Source: Mycobacterium barrassiae (GTDB lineage: Bacteria; Actinomycetota; Actinomycetes; Mycobacteriales; Mycobacteriaceae). From it: a stretch of DNA of 64,000 nt. Both the position numbers and the translations under genes were made by a program. Where the stretch lies: the NCBI RefSeq assembly GCF_025822765.1, contig NZ_JACKUK010000014.1, positions 1 to 64,000 on the forward strand, in the 5' to 3' direction. The stretch's first letter is position 1. Each line of letters starts with the position of its first letter. Under the pieces are notes generated by a model. It saw nothing but the letters and a program-made list of their open reading frames with translations. It was not told the DNA's origin and did no database searches. Shown here piece after piece: positions 49,973 to 60,088 of the stretch.

Positions 49973-50919
49973 GTGGAGTGCAACGCCGCGCGCAGGGCGT
50001 TCATGCCCCGCTCGACGGCCTCGGTGGCCGCTGGCACCACGCCGTCATAGCCGGCGTAGCCGTGAATGAGCGTCTCGGCATTGTGCAGCTCGACGGGCAC
50101 ACCAGCGGCGGAGAGCAATTCGGCGTATCGCACACCGTCGTCGCGCAGCGGATCGTGGCCCGCGACCGCGATATAGGCGGGCGGTAAGCCGGTCAGGTCG
50201 TCGGCACGCGCGGGTGCCAGCGTCGCGGGAATCTCGGTCATATCGAGATCGCCGATGTACCAACGGGTGCAGCCCTTGCAGCCCTCGACGTCGAGGACCG
50301 GCGCGTTGGCATTCTCCGTGAACGAGGGCAGCGACGTATCAAAGGTCGTCGCGGGATACCACAACAGCTGGAACACAATTCGCGGGCCGCCGGCATCGCG
50401 TGCCAGCTGAGACACCACCGCGGCCAGGTTGCCGCCCGCGGAGTCGCCTGCGACCGCCAACCGATCGGGGTCCCCACCCAGCTCCGCGGCGTGCTCGGCC
50501 ACCCATTGCGTTGCCGCCCAGGCGTCGTCGACGGCAGCGGGGTAGGGGTGCTCGGGGGCCAGCCGGTAGTCGATCGACGCGACGATCGCGTCCGCGCCGA
50601 CCACGTGTCGCCGCGCGATGCCGTCGTAGGTGTCCAGGTCGCCGACAGACCATCCGCCACCGTGGATGAACAGCACGACAGGCAATGGGGTGTCGCTGTC
50701 GGCGGCGGGACGGTACACCCGGGCCGGAATCGGACCGCCGGGTCCGTCGATGGCGATGTCCTCGCTGCGCACCTCGGTATGCACCTCGGGACGAGGAATG
50801 TCGCGGAACCGCCTGCGCGCCTCCTCGACGCCTCCGTCGGTTGTCAACTGAAACGGGACGGCTTCTATTACCTTCAGCAGAATGGCGTCGACGGCCGGCT
50901 TTTCCTCAGCGATGGACAT
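49969..50919 (-). CDS. Alpha/beta hydrolase, hormone-sensitive lipase family (NlhH/LipH-like)
   Basis: A 316-residue esterase. The oxyanion-hole motif HGGGW and the nucleophile elbow GDSAGGN are diagnostic of the HSL family; the Asp is in [11 protein letters not shown] and the His in [26 protein letters not shown] is also a family hallmark. In M. tuberculosis lipH/nlhH lies at the equivalent place (Rv1399c). It probably hydrolyses short-chain esters in the cytoplasm. Its ATG (50917-50919) overlaps the start of the divergent lysoplasmalogenase-like gene. Confidence 0.88.
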   Translation of the reverse strand: MSIAEEKPAVDAILLKVIEAVPFQLTTDGGVEEARRRFRDIPRPEVHTEVRSEDIAIDGPGGPIPARVYRPAADSDTPLPVVLFIHGGGWSVGDLDTYDGIARRHVVGADAIVASIDYRLAPEHPYPAAVDDAWAATQWVAEHAAELGGDPDRLAVAGDSAGGNLAAVVSQLARDAGGPRIVFQLLWYPATTFDTSLPSFTENANAPVLDVEGCKGCTRWYIGDLDMTEIPATLAPARADDLTGLPPAYIAVAGHDPLRDDGVRYAELLSAAGVPVELHNAETLIHGYAGYDGVVPAATEAVERGMNALRAALHST

Positions 50920-51646
50920 GGGGACACGGTACGCACACCCGCGAACCAGGCTTCTGTGGGTCGCGGCCGCGGTCGTCGGCGCCTGTTACGGCATATTCCT
51001 GATCGTCACGGCACTCCGTCTGCCGTCCGGCGCCGAGCTGACCGGCCAGTTCGCGCTGCAGCCAGCGGTCAAGGCCGCGGCGGCGGTGCTGCTCGCCGTC
51101 GCCGCGTTGACGCATCCGATCGCCCGCGAGCGGCGCTGGCTCGTTGCGGCGCTCATCTTCTCGGCCGCGGGCGACTACCTGCTGGCGATGCCGTGGTGGG
51201 AGCCGTCGTTCGTGCTGGGTCTCGGTGCATTCCTGGTGGCGCATCTGTGCTTTTTGGCCGCGCTCATTCCGTTGGTGCAACGGTCGACGCCCCGGCTGGC
51301 GGCCGCAGCGGTCATCGTCGCCGCCTGCATCGCTCTGCTCGTGTGGTTCTGGCCGCGGCTGATCGCCGACGGGATGGCGATACCGGTCACGCTCTACATC
51401 GCGGTCCTCGGCGCGATGGTGTGCGCGGCGCTGATGGCCCGGCTGCCCACCCCGTGGACCGCACTCGGTGCCGTGTGTTTCGCGGTGTCCGACTCCATGA
51501 TCGGCATCTCGAAGTTCGTGTTGGGTAACGAGGTGCTCGCGGTGCCGATCTGGTGGGCCTATGCGACGTCACTGGTGCTCATCACCGCCGGCTTCTTCTT
51601 CGGCCGCGCTGCATCGCCGTCAGTGCAGTCTGCTACCACTTCGTAG
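50912..51646 (+). CDS. Lysoplasmalogenase-like YhhN family membrane protein
   Basis: A 244-residue protein with about eight transmembrane helices ([51 protein letters not shown] and others). Conserved Asp residues in SAAGDYLL and AVSDSMIG are those associated with vinyl-ether (lysoplasmalogen) hydrolysis in TMEM86/YhhN proteins. Mycobacterial substrates are unknown. The start is ATG 50912 or 50918; both overlap the divergent esterase start. The stop TAG at 51644 is immediately followed by the priA start. Confidence 0.82.
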   Translation: MDMGTRYAHPRTRLLWVAAAVVGACYGIFLIVTALRLPSGAELTGQFALQPAVKAAAAVLLAVAALTHPIARERRWLVAALIFSAAGDYLLAMPWWEPSFVLGLGAFLVAHLCFLAALIPLVQRSTPRLAAAAVIVAACIALLVWFWPRLIADGMAIPVTLYIAVLGAMVCAALMARLPTPWTALGAVCFAVSDSMIGISKFVLGNEVLAVPIWWAYATSLVLITAGFFFGRAASPSVQSATTS

Positions 51647-53647
51647 GTGGTCACCGACCGGCAGCAGGCCGAGCACGAGCCGATTGCGCGCGTGCTCCCG
51701 ATGCTGACAGTGCCGCACCTCGACCGCGAGTTCGACTATCTCGTGTCCGCGGATCAGTCCGACGACGCGCAGCCCGGCGTGCGGGTGCGGGTGCGGTTCC
51801 ACGGTCGGTTGGTGGATGCCTTCGTACTCGAAAGACGCTCGGACACAGACCATGTCGGAAAGCTCGGGTGGCTGGACCGCGTCGTGTCGGCGGAGCCGGT
51901 GCTCACGCCCGACGTGCGCAGGCTGGCCGACGCCGTCGCTGCGCGCTACGCGGGCACCCGCGCCGACGTCCTGCGGCTGGCCATCCCGCCACGGCATGCC
52001 AACGTCGAGAAGCAGCCGCCGCCCGAGCAGACGCCGCCGGCGGCAGCTCCCGTCGACACTTCGGCGTGGCTGGCCTACCGGGGCGGGGAGCAGTACGTCG
52101 CCGCCCTGTGCGACGGGCGCGCCGCGCGAGCGGTGTGGCAGGCGTTGCCGGGGGAGCGATGGGCGCACCGCCTCGCTGAGCTGGCCGCCGTGACGGCCGA
52201 CTCCGGCCGGTCCGCGTTGGTGATAGTGCCGGATCAACGCGATGTCGACGCCGTGCGCGCCGCCGCCATCGAGCGATACGACGAGTCTCATGTGGTGGCG
52301 TTGTCCGCCGGTCTCGGTCCCGCGCAGCGCTACCGGCGATGGCTGGCGGTGCTGCGAGGCGCCGCCCGCATCGTGATCGGCACCCGCAGCGCGGCGTTCG
52401 CCCCGGTGGCCAATCTCGGCCTGGTGATGGTGTGGGACGACGGCGACGACACGCTCGCCGAGCCACGCGCGCCCTACCCGCACGCCAGGGAGGTGGCGAT
52501 GCTGCGCGCCCACCAGGTGCGCTGTGCCGCCCTCGTCGGTGGCTTCGCCCGCACCGCTGAGGCGCAGGCGCTGGTCCGTTCCGGCTGGGCGCACGACCTG
52601 GTTGCCACCCGGCAGGAGGTGCGCGCGCGGTCGCCCCGCATCGTCGCGCTCGACGACAGCGGATTCGAGCAGGAACGCGACCCAGCGGCGCGCTCCGCGC
52701 GGCTGCCGTCGATGGCGCTGCAGGCCGCCCGCACGGCGCTGGGGTCCGGTCGGCCCGTGCTCGTCCAGGTGCCCCGCCGCGGCTACGTTCCCGCGCTGGC
52801 GTGCGGCCGCTGCCGCAACATCGCGCGCTGCCGCCATTGCACCGGTCCGCTGTCGCTGCCCGCACGGGACACCGCGGGGGCGGTGTGCCGCTGGTGTGGC
52901 CGCGAAGAGCCCGCGCTGCGGTGCACCCGCTGTGGCTCCGACGCCGTCCGCGCCGTCGTCATCGGGGCCAGGCGAACCGCTGAGGAACTGGGCCGCGCGT
53001 TCCCCGGCGTGCCTGTGGTGACATCGGGCGGCGACGCGATGGTCGCCGCGGTGCCGGCAGAAGCCGCCGTCGTGGTGTCGACACCGGGCGCCGAACCGGC
53101 CGCCGCGGGCGGATACGGCGCCGCGCTGTTGCTGGACACCTGGGCGCTGCTCGGACGCCAGGATCTGCGGGCCTCCGAGGATGCACTGCGCCGCTGGATG
53201 GCCGCCGCCGCGCTGGTCTGCAGCCGCACCGACGGCGGGGTGGTGGCCGTCGTCGCCGATTCGGCGATCCCCACCGTGCAGTCGCTGATCCGCTGGGACC
53301 CCGCGGGCCATGCCGATGCCGAACTCGATTCGCGCGCCGAGGTCGGGTTGCCTCCTGCGGTGCACATGGCGGCCATCGACGGCTCGCCCGACGCCGTGCA
53401 CGCCATGGTCGAAACCGCGGACCTCCCTGTCGGTGCAGAGCCCCTAGGGCCCGTCGACTTGCCGCCCGGTGTGCGTCGACCGCCGGGTACGGCGCCGGAA
53501 AAACCGGTCGTGCGGATGCTGGTGCGGGTGCCGCGCGACGCCGGACTACCCCTCGCGGCGGCGCTGCGACGCGCGGCGGGCGTCCTGAGCGCGCGACGCG
53601 ATAACGAGCCAGTTCGTGTGCAAATCGACCCGTTGCACATAGGGTAA
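51647..53647 (+). CDS. priA: Primosomal protein PriA homologue lacking helicase motifs
   Basis: A 666-residue PriA-like replication-restart protein. The N-terminal 3'-end-binding domain (residues about 10-110, LPMLTVPHLDREFDYLV) and the zinc-binding region with eight Cys (CGRC, CRHC, CRWC, CTRC between residues about 385 and 435) are intact. The helicase core is not: where GxTGSGKT is expected the sequence reads AAVTADSGRSALVIV, and the DEEH box is DDGDD. So no ATPase is predicted, as known for actinobacterial PriA. GTG 51647 follows the previous stop directly. Confidence 0.92.
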   Translation: MVTDRQQAEHEPIARVLPMLTVPHLDREFDYLVSADQSDDAQPGVRVRVRFHGRLVDAFVLERRSDTDHVGKLGWLDRVVSAEPVLTPDVRRLADAVAARYAGTRADVLRLAIPPRHANVEKQPPPEQTPPAAAPVDTSAWLAYRGGEQYVAALCDGRAARAVWQALPGERWAHRLAELAAVTADSGRSALVIVPDQRDVDAVRAAAIERYDESHVVALSAGLGPAQRYRRWLAVLRGAARIVIGTRSAAFAPVANLGLVMVWDDGDDTLAEPRAPYPHAREVAMLRAHQVRCAALVGGFARTAEAQALVRSGWAHDLVATRQEVRARSPRIVALDDSGFEQERDPAARSARLPSMALQAARTALGSGRPVLVQVPRRGYVPALACGRCRNIARCRHCTGPLSLPARDTAGAVCRWCGREEPALRCTRCGSDAVRAVVIGARRTAEELGRAFPGVPVVTSGGDAMVAAVPAEAAVVVSTPGAEPAAAGGYGAALLLDTWALLGRQDLRASEDALRRWMAAAALVCSRTDGGVVAVVADSAIPTVQSLIRWDPAGHADAELDSRAEVGLPPAVHMAAIDGSPDAVHAMVETADLPVGAEPLGPVDLPPGVRRPPGTAPEKPVVRMLVRVPRDAGLPLAAALRRAAGVLSARRDNEPVRVQIDPLHIG

Positions 53648-53684
53648 TCCGGGCACCTATCGGCGCATCGGACAGGAGGTCGGC

Positions 53685-55505
53685 GTGCGGCGGTTCTTCT
53701 CGATGCTGTTTCCGTTGGCGCTCATCGCCATTGGCGTGCTGTGGCCGGTGGTGTTCCGGCCCGGTTCGGATGCGTCAGAGGTTTCTGACCCAGTGGTTTT
53801 CAGTCATTACGAGGTCGACTTGATCGTCAGCGCGGGCGGTCGCCTCGATGCGGTGGAGACGATCACGGCCGAATTTCCGAGCGGACGGCACGGGCTCTTC
53901 AAGTACTGGGCGGTCGACAATCCGAACGATCCCGGCGTGCGACAGATACCGGAGGTGACCTCGATCCTGCTCGACGGGAAACCGGCGCCCTACCAGATGC
54001 TTTGGGAGGGCGGCGAACGATTCCGGGTGGCAAAGATCGGCGATCCGGACGAGTACCTGAGCTACGGCACGCACGTCTTCGAGATCCGCTACAACATCGA
54101 CGGGGTGCTCGACCCCGGAAGCACCGGCGCCGGAAAGACGTTCGCCGCGTCGACCGGGCAGGCCACCGATTCTCCGTCGGTCTTCTTCTGGAACGTCATC
54201 GCGCAGGCGTGGAACAACGAGATCGAGCGCGCCGACGTCACGGTCACCCTGCCCGGCACGGTCGACCGCGCCGAGTGCTCGGTGGGCTTCGGCGTCGGCA
54301 GGGCCTGCGAGGACCTGAGCATCAATGGAAACAGGGTTACGCTGTCGGCGACGAATCTGCCGCCGCGAACACCGGTGACGGTGCGCGCCGGCGTCGATGT
54401 GCCGACCCCGCCGAGGGACACGGTGCCGTGGTCCTACGTGTGGGACCGGGTTCTCGGACAGTCGGTGTCAGGCGTGCTGTGGGTGCTCGCGCTCACCGTC
54501 GCGGGTGCGATCGGCGGAATCCTGTACTACCGCACCACCGTTGAACCGTCACCGGGATTCCCCTTGCAGTACGCGCCGCCGCCGGGTCTGGGGCCCGTGC
54601 AGACCGAGTACATCCGCACTGAGAGCGTTCCGAAGAAGGGTCTGACCGCCACGCTGTTCTACCTCGCCGAACGCGGACTGATCGACATGCGGCAGGTCAG
54701 CGAGAAGCGCTGGAAGATCCGCAGCAACGTCACGGAGTGGGGGCCATGGGCCGATGTCGACCCAGTCAGCAATGCCGTCGCGTCGGCGCTCAACGTGCAA
54801 GGCCCGGGCAGAGACTTCGATGCCAAGCCGACCGCCAAGGCCGGCAAGAAGCTCAATCGAGCGAAGACGGATATGGCCGCGGCGGTGACCAAGTGGGCCT
54901 TCGGCGACGGGCTGATGGTCAAGCGCAAGAAGGAACTCTGGGTGCGCACCGCGAATGCGATCGCCTTCATCCTCATGCTGTTCGGCTTCTTCCGCTGGGG
55001 TTTTCCCACCACGATGTGGGCGCTGCCCTTCGCGGCGTTCTTCCTGTTCTCGGCGGCGTCATGGCGGGACGGTGTGGGCACCCGGCGAACCGAGACCGGC
55101 CGCGAATTGTGGTCGCGCGCGGGCGGATTCCACCGGATGCTGACCACCGACTCGGCCGAGGCCCGCTTTGATTTCGGTGCCCGCAAGGACCTTTACTCGG
55201 CCTACGTCCCGTTCGCAGTGGCGGCGGGGGCGGCCGCGCTGTGGGCGAAGAAGTACGAGGCCGCAACGGGCACCCCGCCGCCGCATCCGGATTGGTATCA
55301 CTCGACGACCTCCCACACGGGAGCGGCCTTCGTCGGCAGTTCCGGCGGGCCGGACTTCGACAGCTTCGAGTCGGCATTGACATCGTCGATCGGCGCGTAC
55401 ACCGCATCGCAGGCGTCGTCCTCCAGCGGCGGCAGCAGTGGCAGCAGCTTCAGCAGCGGCGGTGGTGGGGGCGGCGGTGGCGGAGGAGGAGGCGGATCAT
55501 GGTGA
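53685..55505 (+). CDS. DUF2207 membrane protein with polyglycine tail
   Basis: A 606-residue YciQ-like protein. A signal-anchor (FFSMLFPLALIAIGVLWPVVF) precedes an extracytoplasmic beta-rich DUF2207 domain (residues about 30-235: ETITAEFPSGRHGLFKYWAVD is inside it). Further helices occur at about 260-285 and 425-455. The cytoplasmic C-terminus ends in Ser/Gly repeats and a run of about a dozen glycines plus Ser-Trp (55455-55502). The Gly-rich tail is shared with other DUF2207 and TPM proteins. It overlaps lemA by 7 nt; the pairing is widespread but unexplained. GTG 53685 has GGAGG upstream. Confidence 0.85.
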   Translation: MRRFFSMLFPLALIAIGVLWPVVFRPGSDASEVSDPVVFSHYEVDLIVSAGGRLDAVETITAEFPSGRHGLFKYWAVDNPNDPGVRQIPEVTSILLDGKPAPYQMLWEGGERFRVAKIGDPDEYLSYGTHVFEIRYNIDGVLDPGSTGAGKTFAASTGQATDSPSVFFWNVIAQAWNNEIERADVTVTLPGTVDRAECSVGFGVGRACEDLSINGNRVTLSATNLPPRTPVTVRAGVDVPTPPRDTVPWSYVWDRVLGQSVSGVLWVLALTVAGAIGGILYYRTTVEPSPGFPLQYAPPPGLGPVQTEYIRTESVPKKGLTATLFYLAERGLIDMRQVSEKRWKIRSNVTEWGPWADVDPVSNAVASALNVQGPGRDFDAKPTAKAGKKLNRAKTDMAAAVTKWAFGDGLMVKRKKELWVRTANAIAFILMLFGFFRWGFPTTMWALPFAAFFLFSAASWRDGVGTRRTETGRELWSRAGGFHRMLTTDSAEARFDFGARKDLYSAYVPFAVAAGAAALWAKKYEAATGTPPPHPDWYHSTTSHTGAAFVGSSGGPDFDSFESALTSSIGAYTASQASSSSGGSSGSSFSSGGGGGGGGGGGGGSW

Positions 55506-56035
55506 GATTGCTGCTCGTTATCGTGCTGGTGCTCGCGCTGGCGGCGCTGATCGTGTTCGTGCTGGGCTACAACAAGATTCGGTCAGCCGAGGTGCGGGTC
55601 GCCGAGGCGCTGTCGGGCATCGACGTCGAGCTGACGCGGCGGGCCTCGCTGATCCCCAGCCTGGTGCACACGGTGCAGACGTTCGCCTCGCACGAGAAGG
55701 GCATCCTCGATCACGTCACCAATGCCCGCGCCGCGCTGACGTCGGCCACCAGTGGCAAGTCGGTGGCGCAGCGCAGCGCCGCCGAGAAGGAGCTGGACAG
55801 CGCCTTGGTGCCGCTGCTGGCGCTCGGCCAGAACTATCCGCAGCTCAACTCATCGAACAATTTCCTCAATCTGCAGGACAATTTGGCCGATACCGAGAAC
55901 AAGCTGGCGTTCGCCCGGCAGTACTACAACGATTCCGTGGCGACCCTGAACCGGCTGATCAGCTCCATCCCGTGGATGTTCGTCGCACCGATGACCGGCG
56001 TGCACGAGCACGAGTACTACCAGACCCCGAAATAA
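55499..56035 (+). CDS. LemA family protein
   Basis: A 178-residue LemA-type protein. A single N-terminal transmembrane helix (residues about 3-24) is followed by a coiled helical bundle with the family motifs EALSGIDVELTRRASLIPSL (in part), NYPQLNSSNNFLNLQDNLADTENKLAFARQYYND (in part) and the final FVAPMTGVHEHEYYQTP. ATG 55499 overlaps DUF2207 by 7 nt; GTG 55502 is an alternative. LemA proteins have no known enzymatic function; co-occurrence with DUF2207 suggests a membrane complex. Confidence 0.92.
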   Translation: MVRLLLVIVLVLALAALIVFVLGYNKIRSAEVRVAEALSGIDVELTRRASLIPSLVHTVQTFASHEKGILDHVTNARAALTSATSGKSVAQRSAAEKELDSALVPLLALGQNYPQLNSSNNFLNLQDNLADTENKLAFARQYYNDSVATLNRLISSIPWMFVAPMTGVHEHEYYQTPK

Positions 56036-56054
56036 GCGCTTCTAGACTGGCGCG

Positions 56055-56984
56055 GTGCGCCTCGTCTTCGCCGGTACCCCCGAACCCGCCGTGCCCTCGC
56101 TGGCGCGGCTCGTCGAGTCGCCACGTCACGACGTCGTCGCCGTGCTGACCCGCCCTGATGCCGCCTCGGGCCGCCGAGGCAAGCCGTCGCCGTCACCCGT
56201 GGCCCGGTTCGCGCTCGAGCACGACATCCCGCTGCTGCGCCCGAGCAGGCCCAACTCCGAGGAGTTCGTCGCCGAGCTGGCCGCGCTGGCGCCCGAGTGC
56301 TGTGCCGTCGTCGCCTACGGCGCGCTGCTGAAAGAGCCACTGCTCGCCGTGCCGGAACGCGGTTGGATCAATCTGCATTTCTCACTCCTGCCCGCCTGGC
56401 GCGGTGCGGCGCCGGTGCAGGCGGCCATCGCCGCAGGTGACACGGTGACCGGTGCCACGACGTTCCAGATCGAGCCGGCACTCGATTCCGGGCCGGTGTA
56501 CGGCGTGGTGACCGAGACCGTCCGGCCTACCGACACCGCAGGTGAACTCCTTGAGCGGCTGTCCATTTCGGGTGCACAGCTCTTGGCGACGACCCTCGAC
56601 GGCATCGCCGACGGGACGCTGACACCCGTGCCGCAGCCTCCCGACGGGGTGACCATCGCACCGAAGATCACCGTCGAGGAGGCCCGGGTGCGGTGGGATC
56701 TGCCCGCCCACGTCGTCGAGCGCCGGATCCGCGCGGTCACGCCCAATCCCGGCGCGTGGACCATGATCGGCGATCTGCGCGTCAAGCTCGGGCCTGTGAC
56801 CCTCGATGAGTCTGCGGACCCGCTGCCGCCCGGCGCGGTCCAGGTGGGGCGAAAAGACGTGCGCGTCGGCACCGGATCGCACCCGGTGGTGCTCGGCGTC
56901 GTCCAGGCCCCGGGAAAGAAGCCGATGAACGCCGCCGACTGGGCCCGCGGCGCTCGGCTCGACGGATCTGAGCGAGCCGAATGA
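56055..56984 (+). CDS. fmt: Methionyl-tRNA formyltransferase
   Basis: A 309-residue enzyme formylating initiator Met-tRNA with 10-formyl-THF. The catalytic Asn-His and formyl-binding segment are [21 protein letters not shown] (in part), followed by [23 protein letters not shown]. The C-terminal tRNA-binding barrel begins near residue 205. GTG 56055 starts 19 nt after lemA. Overlap with rsmB is 4 nt (ATGA). Confidence 0.95.
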   Translation: MRLVFAGTPEPAVPSLARLVESPRHDVVAVLTRPDAASGRRGKPSPSPVARFALEHDIPLLRPSRPNSEEFVAELAALAPECCAVVAYGALLKEPLLAVPERGWINLHFSLLPAWRGAAPVQAAIAAGDTVTGATTFQIEPALDSGPVYGVVTETVRPTDTAGELLERLSISGAQLLATTLDGIADGTLTPVPQPPDGVTIAPKITVEEARVRWDLPAHVVERRIRAVTPNPGAWTMIGDLRVKLGPVTLDESADPLPPGAVQVGRKDVRVGTGSHPVVLGVVQAPGKKPMNAADWARGARLDGSERAE

Positions 56985-58372
56985 CCCCGAAGACCAACAA
57001 GCCACAGAAGAATCGGCGACCGCCGCGGCGCAAGCAACTCGACCCGGCCCGGCGCGCCGCGTTCGACGTCCTGCGCGCGGTCTCGGAGAAGGACGCGTAC
57101 GCCAACCTTGCACTGCCCGCGGTGCTGCGCGATCGCGGAATCAGCGGCCGCGACGCCGCTTTCGCGACCGAGCTCACCTACGGCACCTGTCGCACCCGCG
57201 GTCTGTTGGACGCGATCATCGGTGCGGCAGCGGGACGTTCGACGGACAAGATCGATCCCGTGCTGCTCGATCTGCTGCGCCTCGGCACCTATCAGCTGCT
57301 GCGGACCCGGGTCGAACAACATGCCGCCGTGTCCACCACCGTCGAGCAGGCCGGTATCGAATTCGACTCGGCGCGAGCGGGTTTCGTCAACGGTGTGTTG
57401 CGCACCATCGCCGGCCGCGATGAGCAGTCCTGGGTCGACGAACTGGCGCCGGATGCCGTGACCGATCCCGTCGGTCACGCGGCGTTCGTCCACGCTCATC
57501 CGCGCTGGATCGCGCAGGCGTTCGCCGATGCCCTCGGCGCCGACGCCGGGCAGCTGGACGCGCTGCTCGCCAGCGACGACGAGCGGCCGTCCGTGCATCT
57601 GGCCGCGCGGCCCGGTGTGCTCACCGCGGAGCAGTTGGCCGAGCAGGTCGACGGCACCGTGGGCCGGTACTCGCCGTACGCGGTGTATCTCTCCGGCGGT
57701 GACCCCGGTCAGCTCGCCCCGATCCGTGACGGTGCCGCGCTCGTGCAGGACGAGGGCAGCCAGTTGGTGGCCCGAGCGCTGACGTTGGCCGAACTGGACG
57801 GCCCGGATTCGGGACGCTGGCTCGACCTCTGCGCCGGGCCGGGCGGCAAGACCGCGCTGTTGGCGGCACTCGTCGGGGAGGGGCGGGTCACGGCGGTCGA
57901 ACCCGCCGCGCGACGCGCCGACTACGTCGAGCAGAACACCGCCGGCCTACCGGTCGACGTGCTCCGCGTCGATGGCCGGGACCCCGGGTTGGATTCCGGC
58001 TTCGACCGTGTCCTGGTCGACGCACCGTGCACCGGACTGGGGGCATTGCGGCGCAGGCCTGAAGCGCGCTGGCGTCGGGTGCCCGCCGATGTCCCTCAGC
58101 TGGCCAAGCTGCAGCGTGAGCTGTTGGCCTCGGCGATCCGACTGACGCGACCCGGCGGTGTGGTGCTCTACGCGACCTGCTCGCCGCATCTTGCCGAGAC
58201 CGTGGGCATCGTCGCCGATGCGCTGCGCAGGCATCCGGTGGCTGCGATGGACACCCGGGAACTCTTCGCCCCGGTGGACGGGCTCGGTGACGGACCGTAC
58301 GTGCAGCTGTGGCCGCACCGGCATGGCACCGATGCGATGTTCGCGGCCGCCCTCAAAGTGCTCGAAGTGTGA
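56981..58372 (+). CDS. rsmB: 16S rRNA (cytosine-967-C5)-methyltransferase (RsmB/Sun/Fmu)
   Basis: A 463-residue enzyme with an N-terminal NusB-like RNA-binding domain (residues about 25-165: [25 protein letters not shown] in part, [14 protein letters not shown]) and a C-terminal SAM-dependent methyltransferase. The SAM motif is [17 protein letters not shown]; the catalytic Cys motifs are [18 protein letters not shown] and [14 protein letters not shown] 56981 overlaps fmt by 4 nt. The N-terminus is Lys/Arg-rich. Confidence 0.94.
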   Translation: MTPKTNKPQKNRRPPRRKQLDPARRAAFDVLRAVSEKDAYANLALPAVLRDRGISGRDAAFATELTYGTCRTRGLLDAIIGAAAGRSTDKIDPVLLDLLRLGTYQLLRTRVEQHAAVSTTVEQAGIEFDSARAGFVNGVLRTIAGRDEQSWVDELAPDAVTDPVGHAAFVHAHPRWIAQAFADALGADAGQLDALLASDDERPSVHLAARPGVLTAEQLAEQVDGTVGRYSPYAVYLSGGDPGQLAPIRDGAALVQDEGSQLVARALTLAELDGPDSGRWLDLCAGPGGKTALLAALVGEGRVTAVEPAARRADYVEQNTAGLPVDVLRVDGRDPGLDSGFDRVLVDAPCTGLGALRRRPEARWRRVPADVPQLAKLQRELLASAIRLTRPGGVVLYATCSPHLAETVGIVADALRRHPVAAMDTRELFAPVDGLGDGPYVQLWPHRHGTDAMFAAALKVLEV

Positions 58373-58412
58373 TGAGCGCTCGCGCGAAGAGCCAACAGAT
58401 AGGGTGAGGCGC

Positions 58413-59090
58413 ATGTCGAAGCCGTTGATTGCGCCGTCGATTCTGGCCGCCGACTTCGCCGAGCTGGCCGACGAGGCCGCCGCGGTGTCCGGCGCGGACT
58501 GGCTGCACGTCGATGTCATGGACAACCACTTCGTGCCCAATCTGACGATCGGGTTGCCGGTCGTCGAGGCTCTGCTCAAACGGACCGACATCCCGATGGA
58601 CTGCCATCTGATGATCGACAACCCCGACCGGTGGGCGCCGCCGTACGCCGAGGCGGGCGCCTACAACGTCACCTTCCACGCCGAGGCGACCGACAATCCG
58701 GTCGGGGTGGCACGCGACATCCGCGCCGCGGGTGCGAAGGCGGGCCTGTCCGTGAAGCCCGGTACGCCCATCGAGCCCTATCTGGAGATCCTGCCGGAGT
58801 TCGACACGGTCCTGATCATGTCCGTGGAACCGGGATTCGGCGGCCAGAAGTTCATCCCCGAGGTGTTGCCGAAGGTCGGCATTGTGCGCCGCCTGGTCGA
58901 CTCGGGTGAGCTGACGATCGTGGTGGAGATCGATGGCGGCATCAACGCGGACACCATCGAGCAGGCGGCTCTGGCCGGCGTGGACTGCTTCGTGGCCGGT
59001 TCGGCGGTCTACAGCGCCGAGGACCCCGCCGCCGCCGTCGAGTCGCTGCGGCGCCAGGCGGGTGCGGCGTCCAAGCATCTGTGCCTATGA
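58413..59090 (+). CDS. rpe: Ribulose-phosphate 3-epimerase
   Basis: A 225-residue TIM-barrel epimerase of the pentose phosphate pathway. Motifs are [40 protein letters not shown] and [11 protein letters not shown], including the catalytic Asp and His metal ligands. ATG 58413 is the start giving normal length; a GGGTGAGG upstream sequence can act as ribosome binding site. It overlaps ribD by 4 nt (ATGA). It supplies ribulose 5-phosphate, a precursor of riboflavin, next to ribD. Confidence 0.95.
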   Translation: MSKPLIAPSILAADFAELADEAAAVSGADWLHVDVMDNHFVPNLTIGLPVVEALLKRTDIPMDCHLMIDNPDRWAPPYAEAGAYNVTFHAEATDNPVGVARDIRAAGAKAGLSVKPGTPIEPYLEILPEFDTVLIMSVEPGFGGQKFIPEVLPKVGIVRRLVDSGELTIVVEIDGGINADTIEQAALAGVDCFVAGSAVYSAEDPAAAVESLRRQAGAASKHLCL

Positions 59091-60088
59091 ACCTCGAGAC
59101 CGCGATGCGGCTGGCGATCGAACAGTCCGAACGGGTCAAAGGCGCTACCTATCCCAACCCGCCGGTCGGCGCGGTGATCCTGGACAGCGACAACGAGGTC
59201 GCCGGCGTCGGGGCGACCGAACCGCCCGGGGGACCGCACGCCGAGGTGCTCGCCCTGCGCCGAGCGGGGCAGCGTGCCGTCGGCGGCACGGCGGTGGTGA
59301 CCCTGGAGCCGTGCAATCACCACGGCCGCACCCCGCCGTGCGTGGACGCGCTTGTCGCGGCGGGCATTTCGGCGGTGGCGTACGCGGTCACCGATCCGAA
59401 CCCGGTGGCCGCAGGCGGTGCGGCGCGGCTGGGCGAGCTCGGACTCGAGGTGGTGGCCGGTGTGCTGGCCGACGAGGTTTCGCGCGGGCCGTTGCGCGAA
59501 TGGCTGCACAAGCAGCGCACCGGGATGCCGCACGTGACTTGGAAATTCGCCACCAGCGTCGACGGCCGCAGCGCCGCAGCAGACGGTTCCAGTCAGTGGA
59601 TCACCAGCGAGGCTGCGCGCGCCGACGTCCACCGCAGGCGTGCCGTGGCGGACGCGGTGCTGGTCGGGACGGGCACGGTGTTCACCGATGACCCCTTGCT
59701 CACCGCGCGGCTACCCGACGGATCCCTCGCGGAACGCCAGCCGTTGCGCGTCGTGGTGGGCGAGCGCGAGATACCGCCCGAGGCCAAGATTTTGAACGAC
59801 GACTCCCGAACGATGGTGATTCGGACCCGGGATCCGCACGAGGTGATCAAGGCGCTGTCGGACCGCACCGATCTGCTGCTCGAGGGCGGGCCGACGCTCG
59901 CGGGTGCGTTTCTGCGCGCCGGGGTGATCGACAGGATCCTGGCCTACATCGGGCCGATTCTGCTGGGCGGCCCGATCACCGCGGTCGACGACGTCGGCGT
60001 GCTGTCGATCGCGCACGCGCAGCGCTGGCGTTTCGACGGCGTCGAGTCGATCGGTCCGGACGTGCTGCTCAGTCTGGTACCGAACTAG
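59087..60088 (+). CDS. ribD: Bifunctional riboflavin deaminase/reductase
   Basis: A 333-residue RibD (ribG in M. tuberculosis, Rv1409). The N-terminal deaminase zinc site is complete: His51-Ala-Glu53 and Cys76 ([11 protein letters not shown]) and Cys85. The C-terminal reductase domain begins near residue 145 ([16 protein letters not shown]) with [13 protein letters not shown] near the end. ATG 59087 overlaps rpe by 4 nt; GTG 59081 would add two residues. The 3' end overlaps the convergent ABC ATPase gene by 20 nt. Confidence 0.94.
   Translation: MNLETAMRLAIEQSERVKGATYPNPPVGAVILDSDNEVAGVGATEPPGGPHAEVLALRRAGQRAVGGTAVVTLEPCNHHGRTPPCVDALVAAGISAVAYAVTDPNPVAAGGAARLGELGLEVVAGVLADEVSRGPLREWLHKQRTGMPHVTWKFATSVDGRSAAADGSSQWITSEAARADVHRRRAVADAVLVGTGTVFTDDPLLTARLPDGSLAERQPLRVVVGEREIPPEAKILNDDSRTMVIRTRDPHEVIKALSDRTDLLLEGGPTLAGAFLRAGVIDRILAYIGPILLGGPITAVDDVGVLSIAHAQRWRFDGVESIGPDVLLSLVPN

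Noticed and set aside
51620-53401. A 593-codon minus-strand open frame opposite priA
   Set aside because: Shadow of priA. The plus-strand reading has the zinc Cys set and the start/stop spacing of the operon.
55455-55502. GGT/GGC-rich microsatellite reported as a stand-alone repeat
   Set aside because: It is in frame and encodes the Gly-rich tail typical of DUF2207 proteins, so it is better treated as part of the gene.
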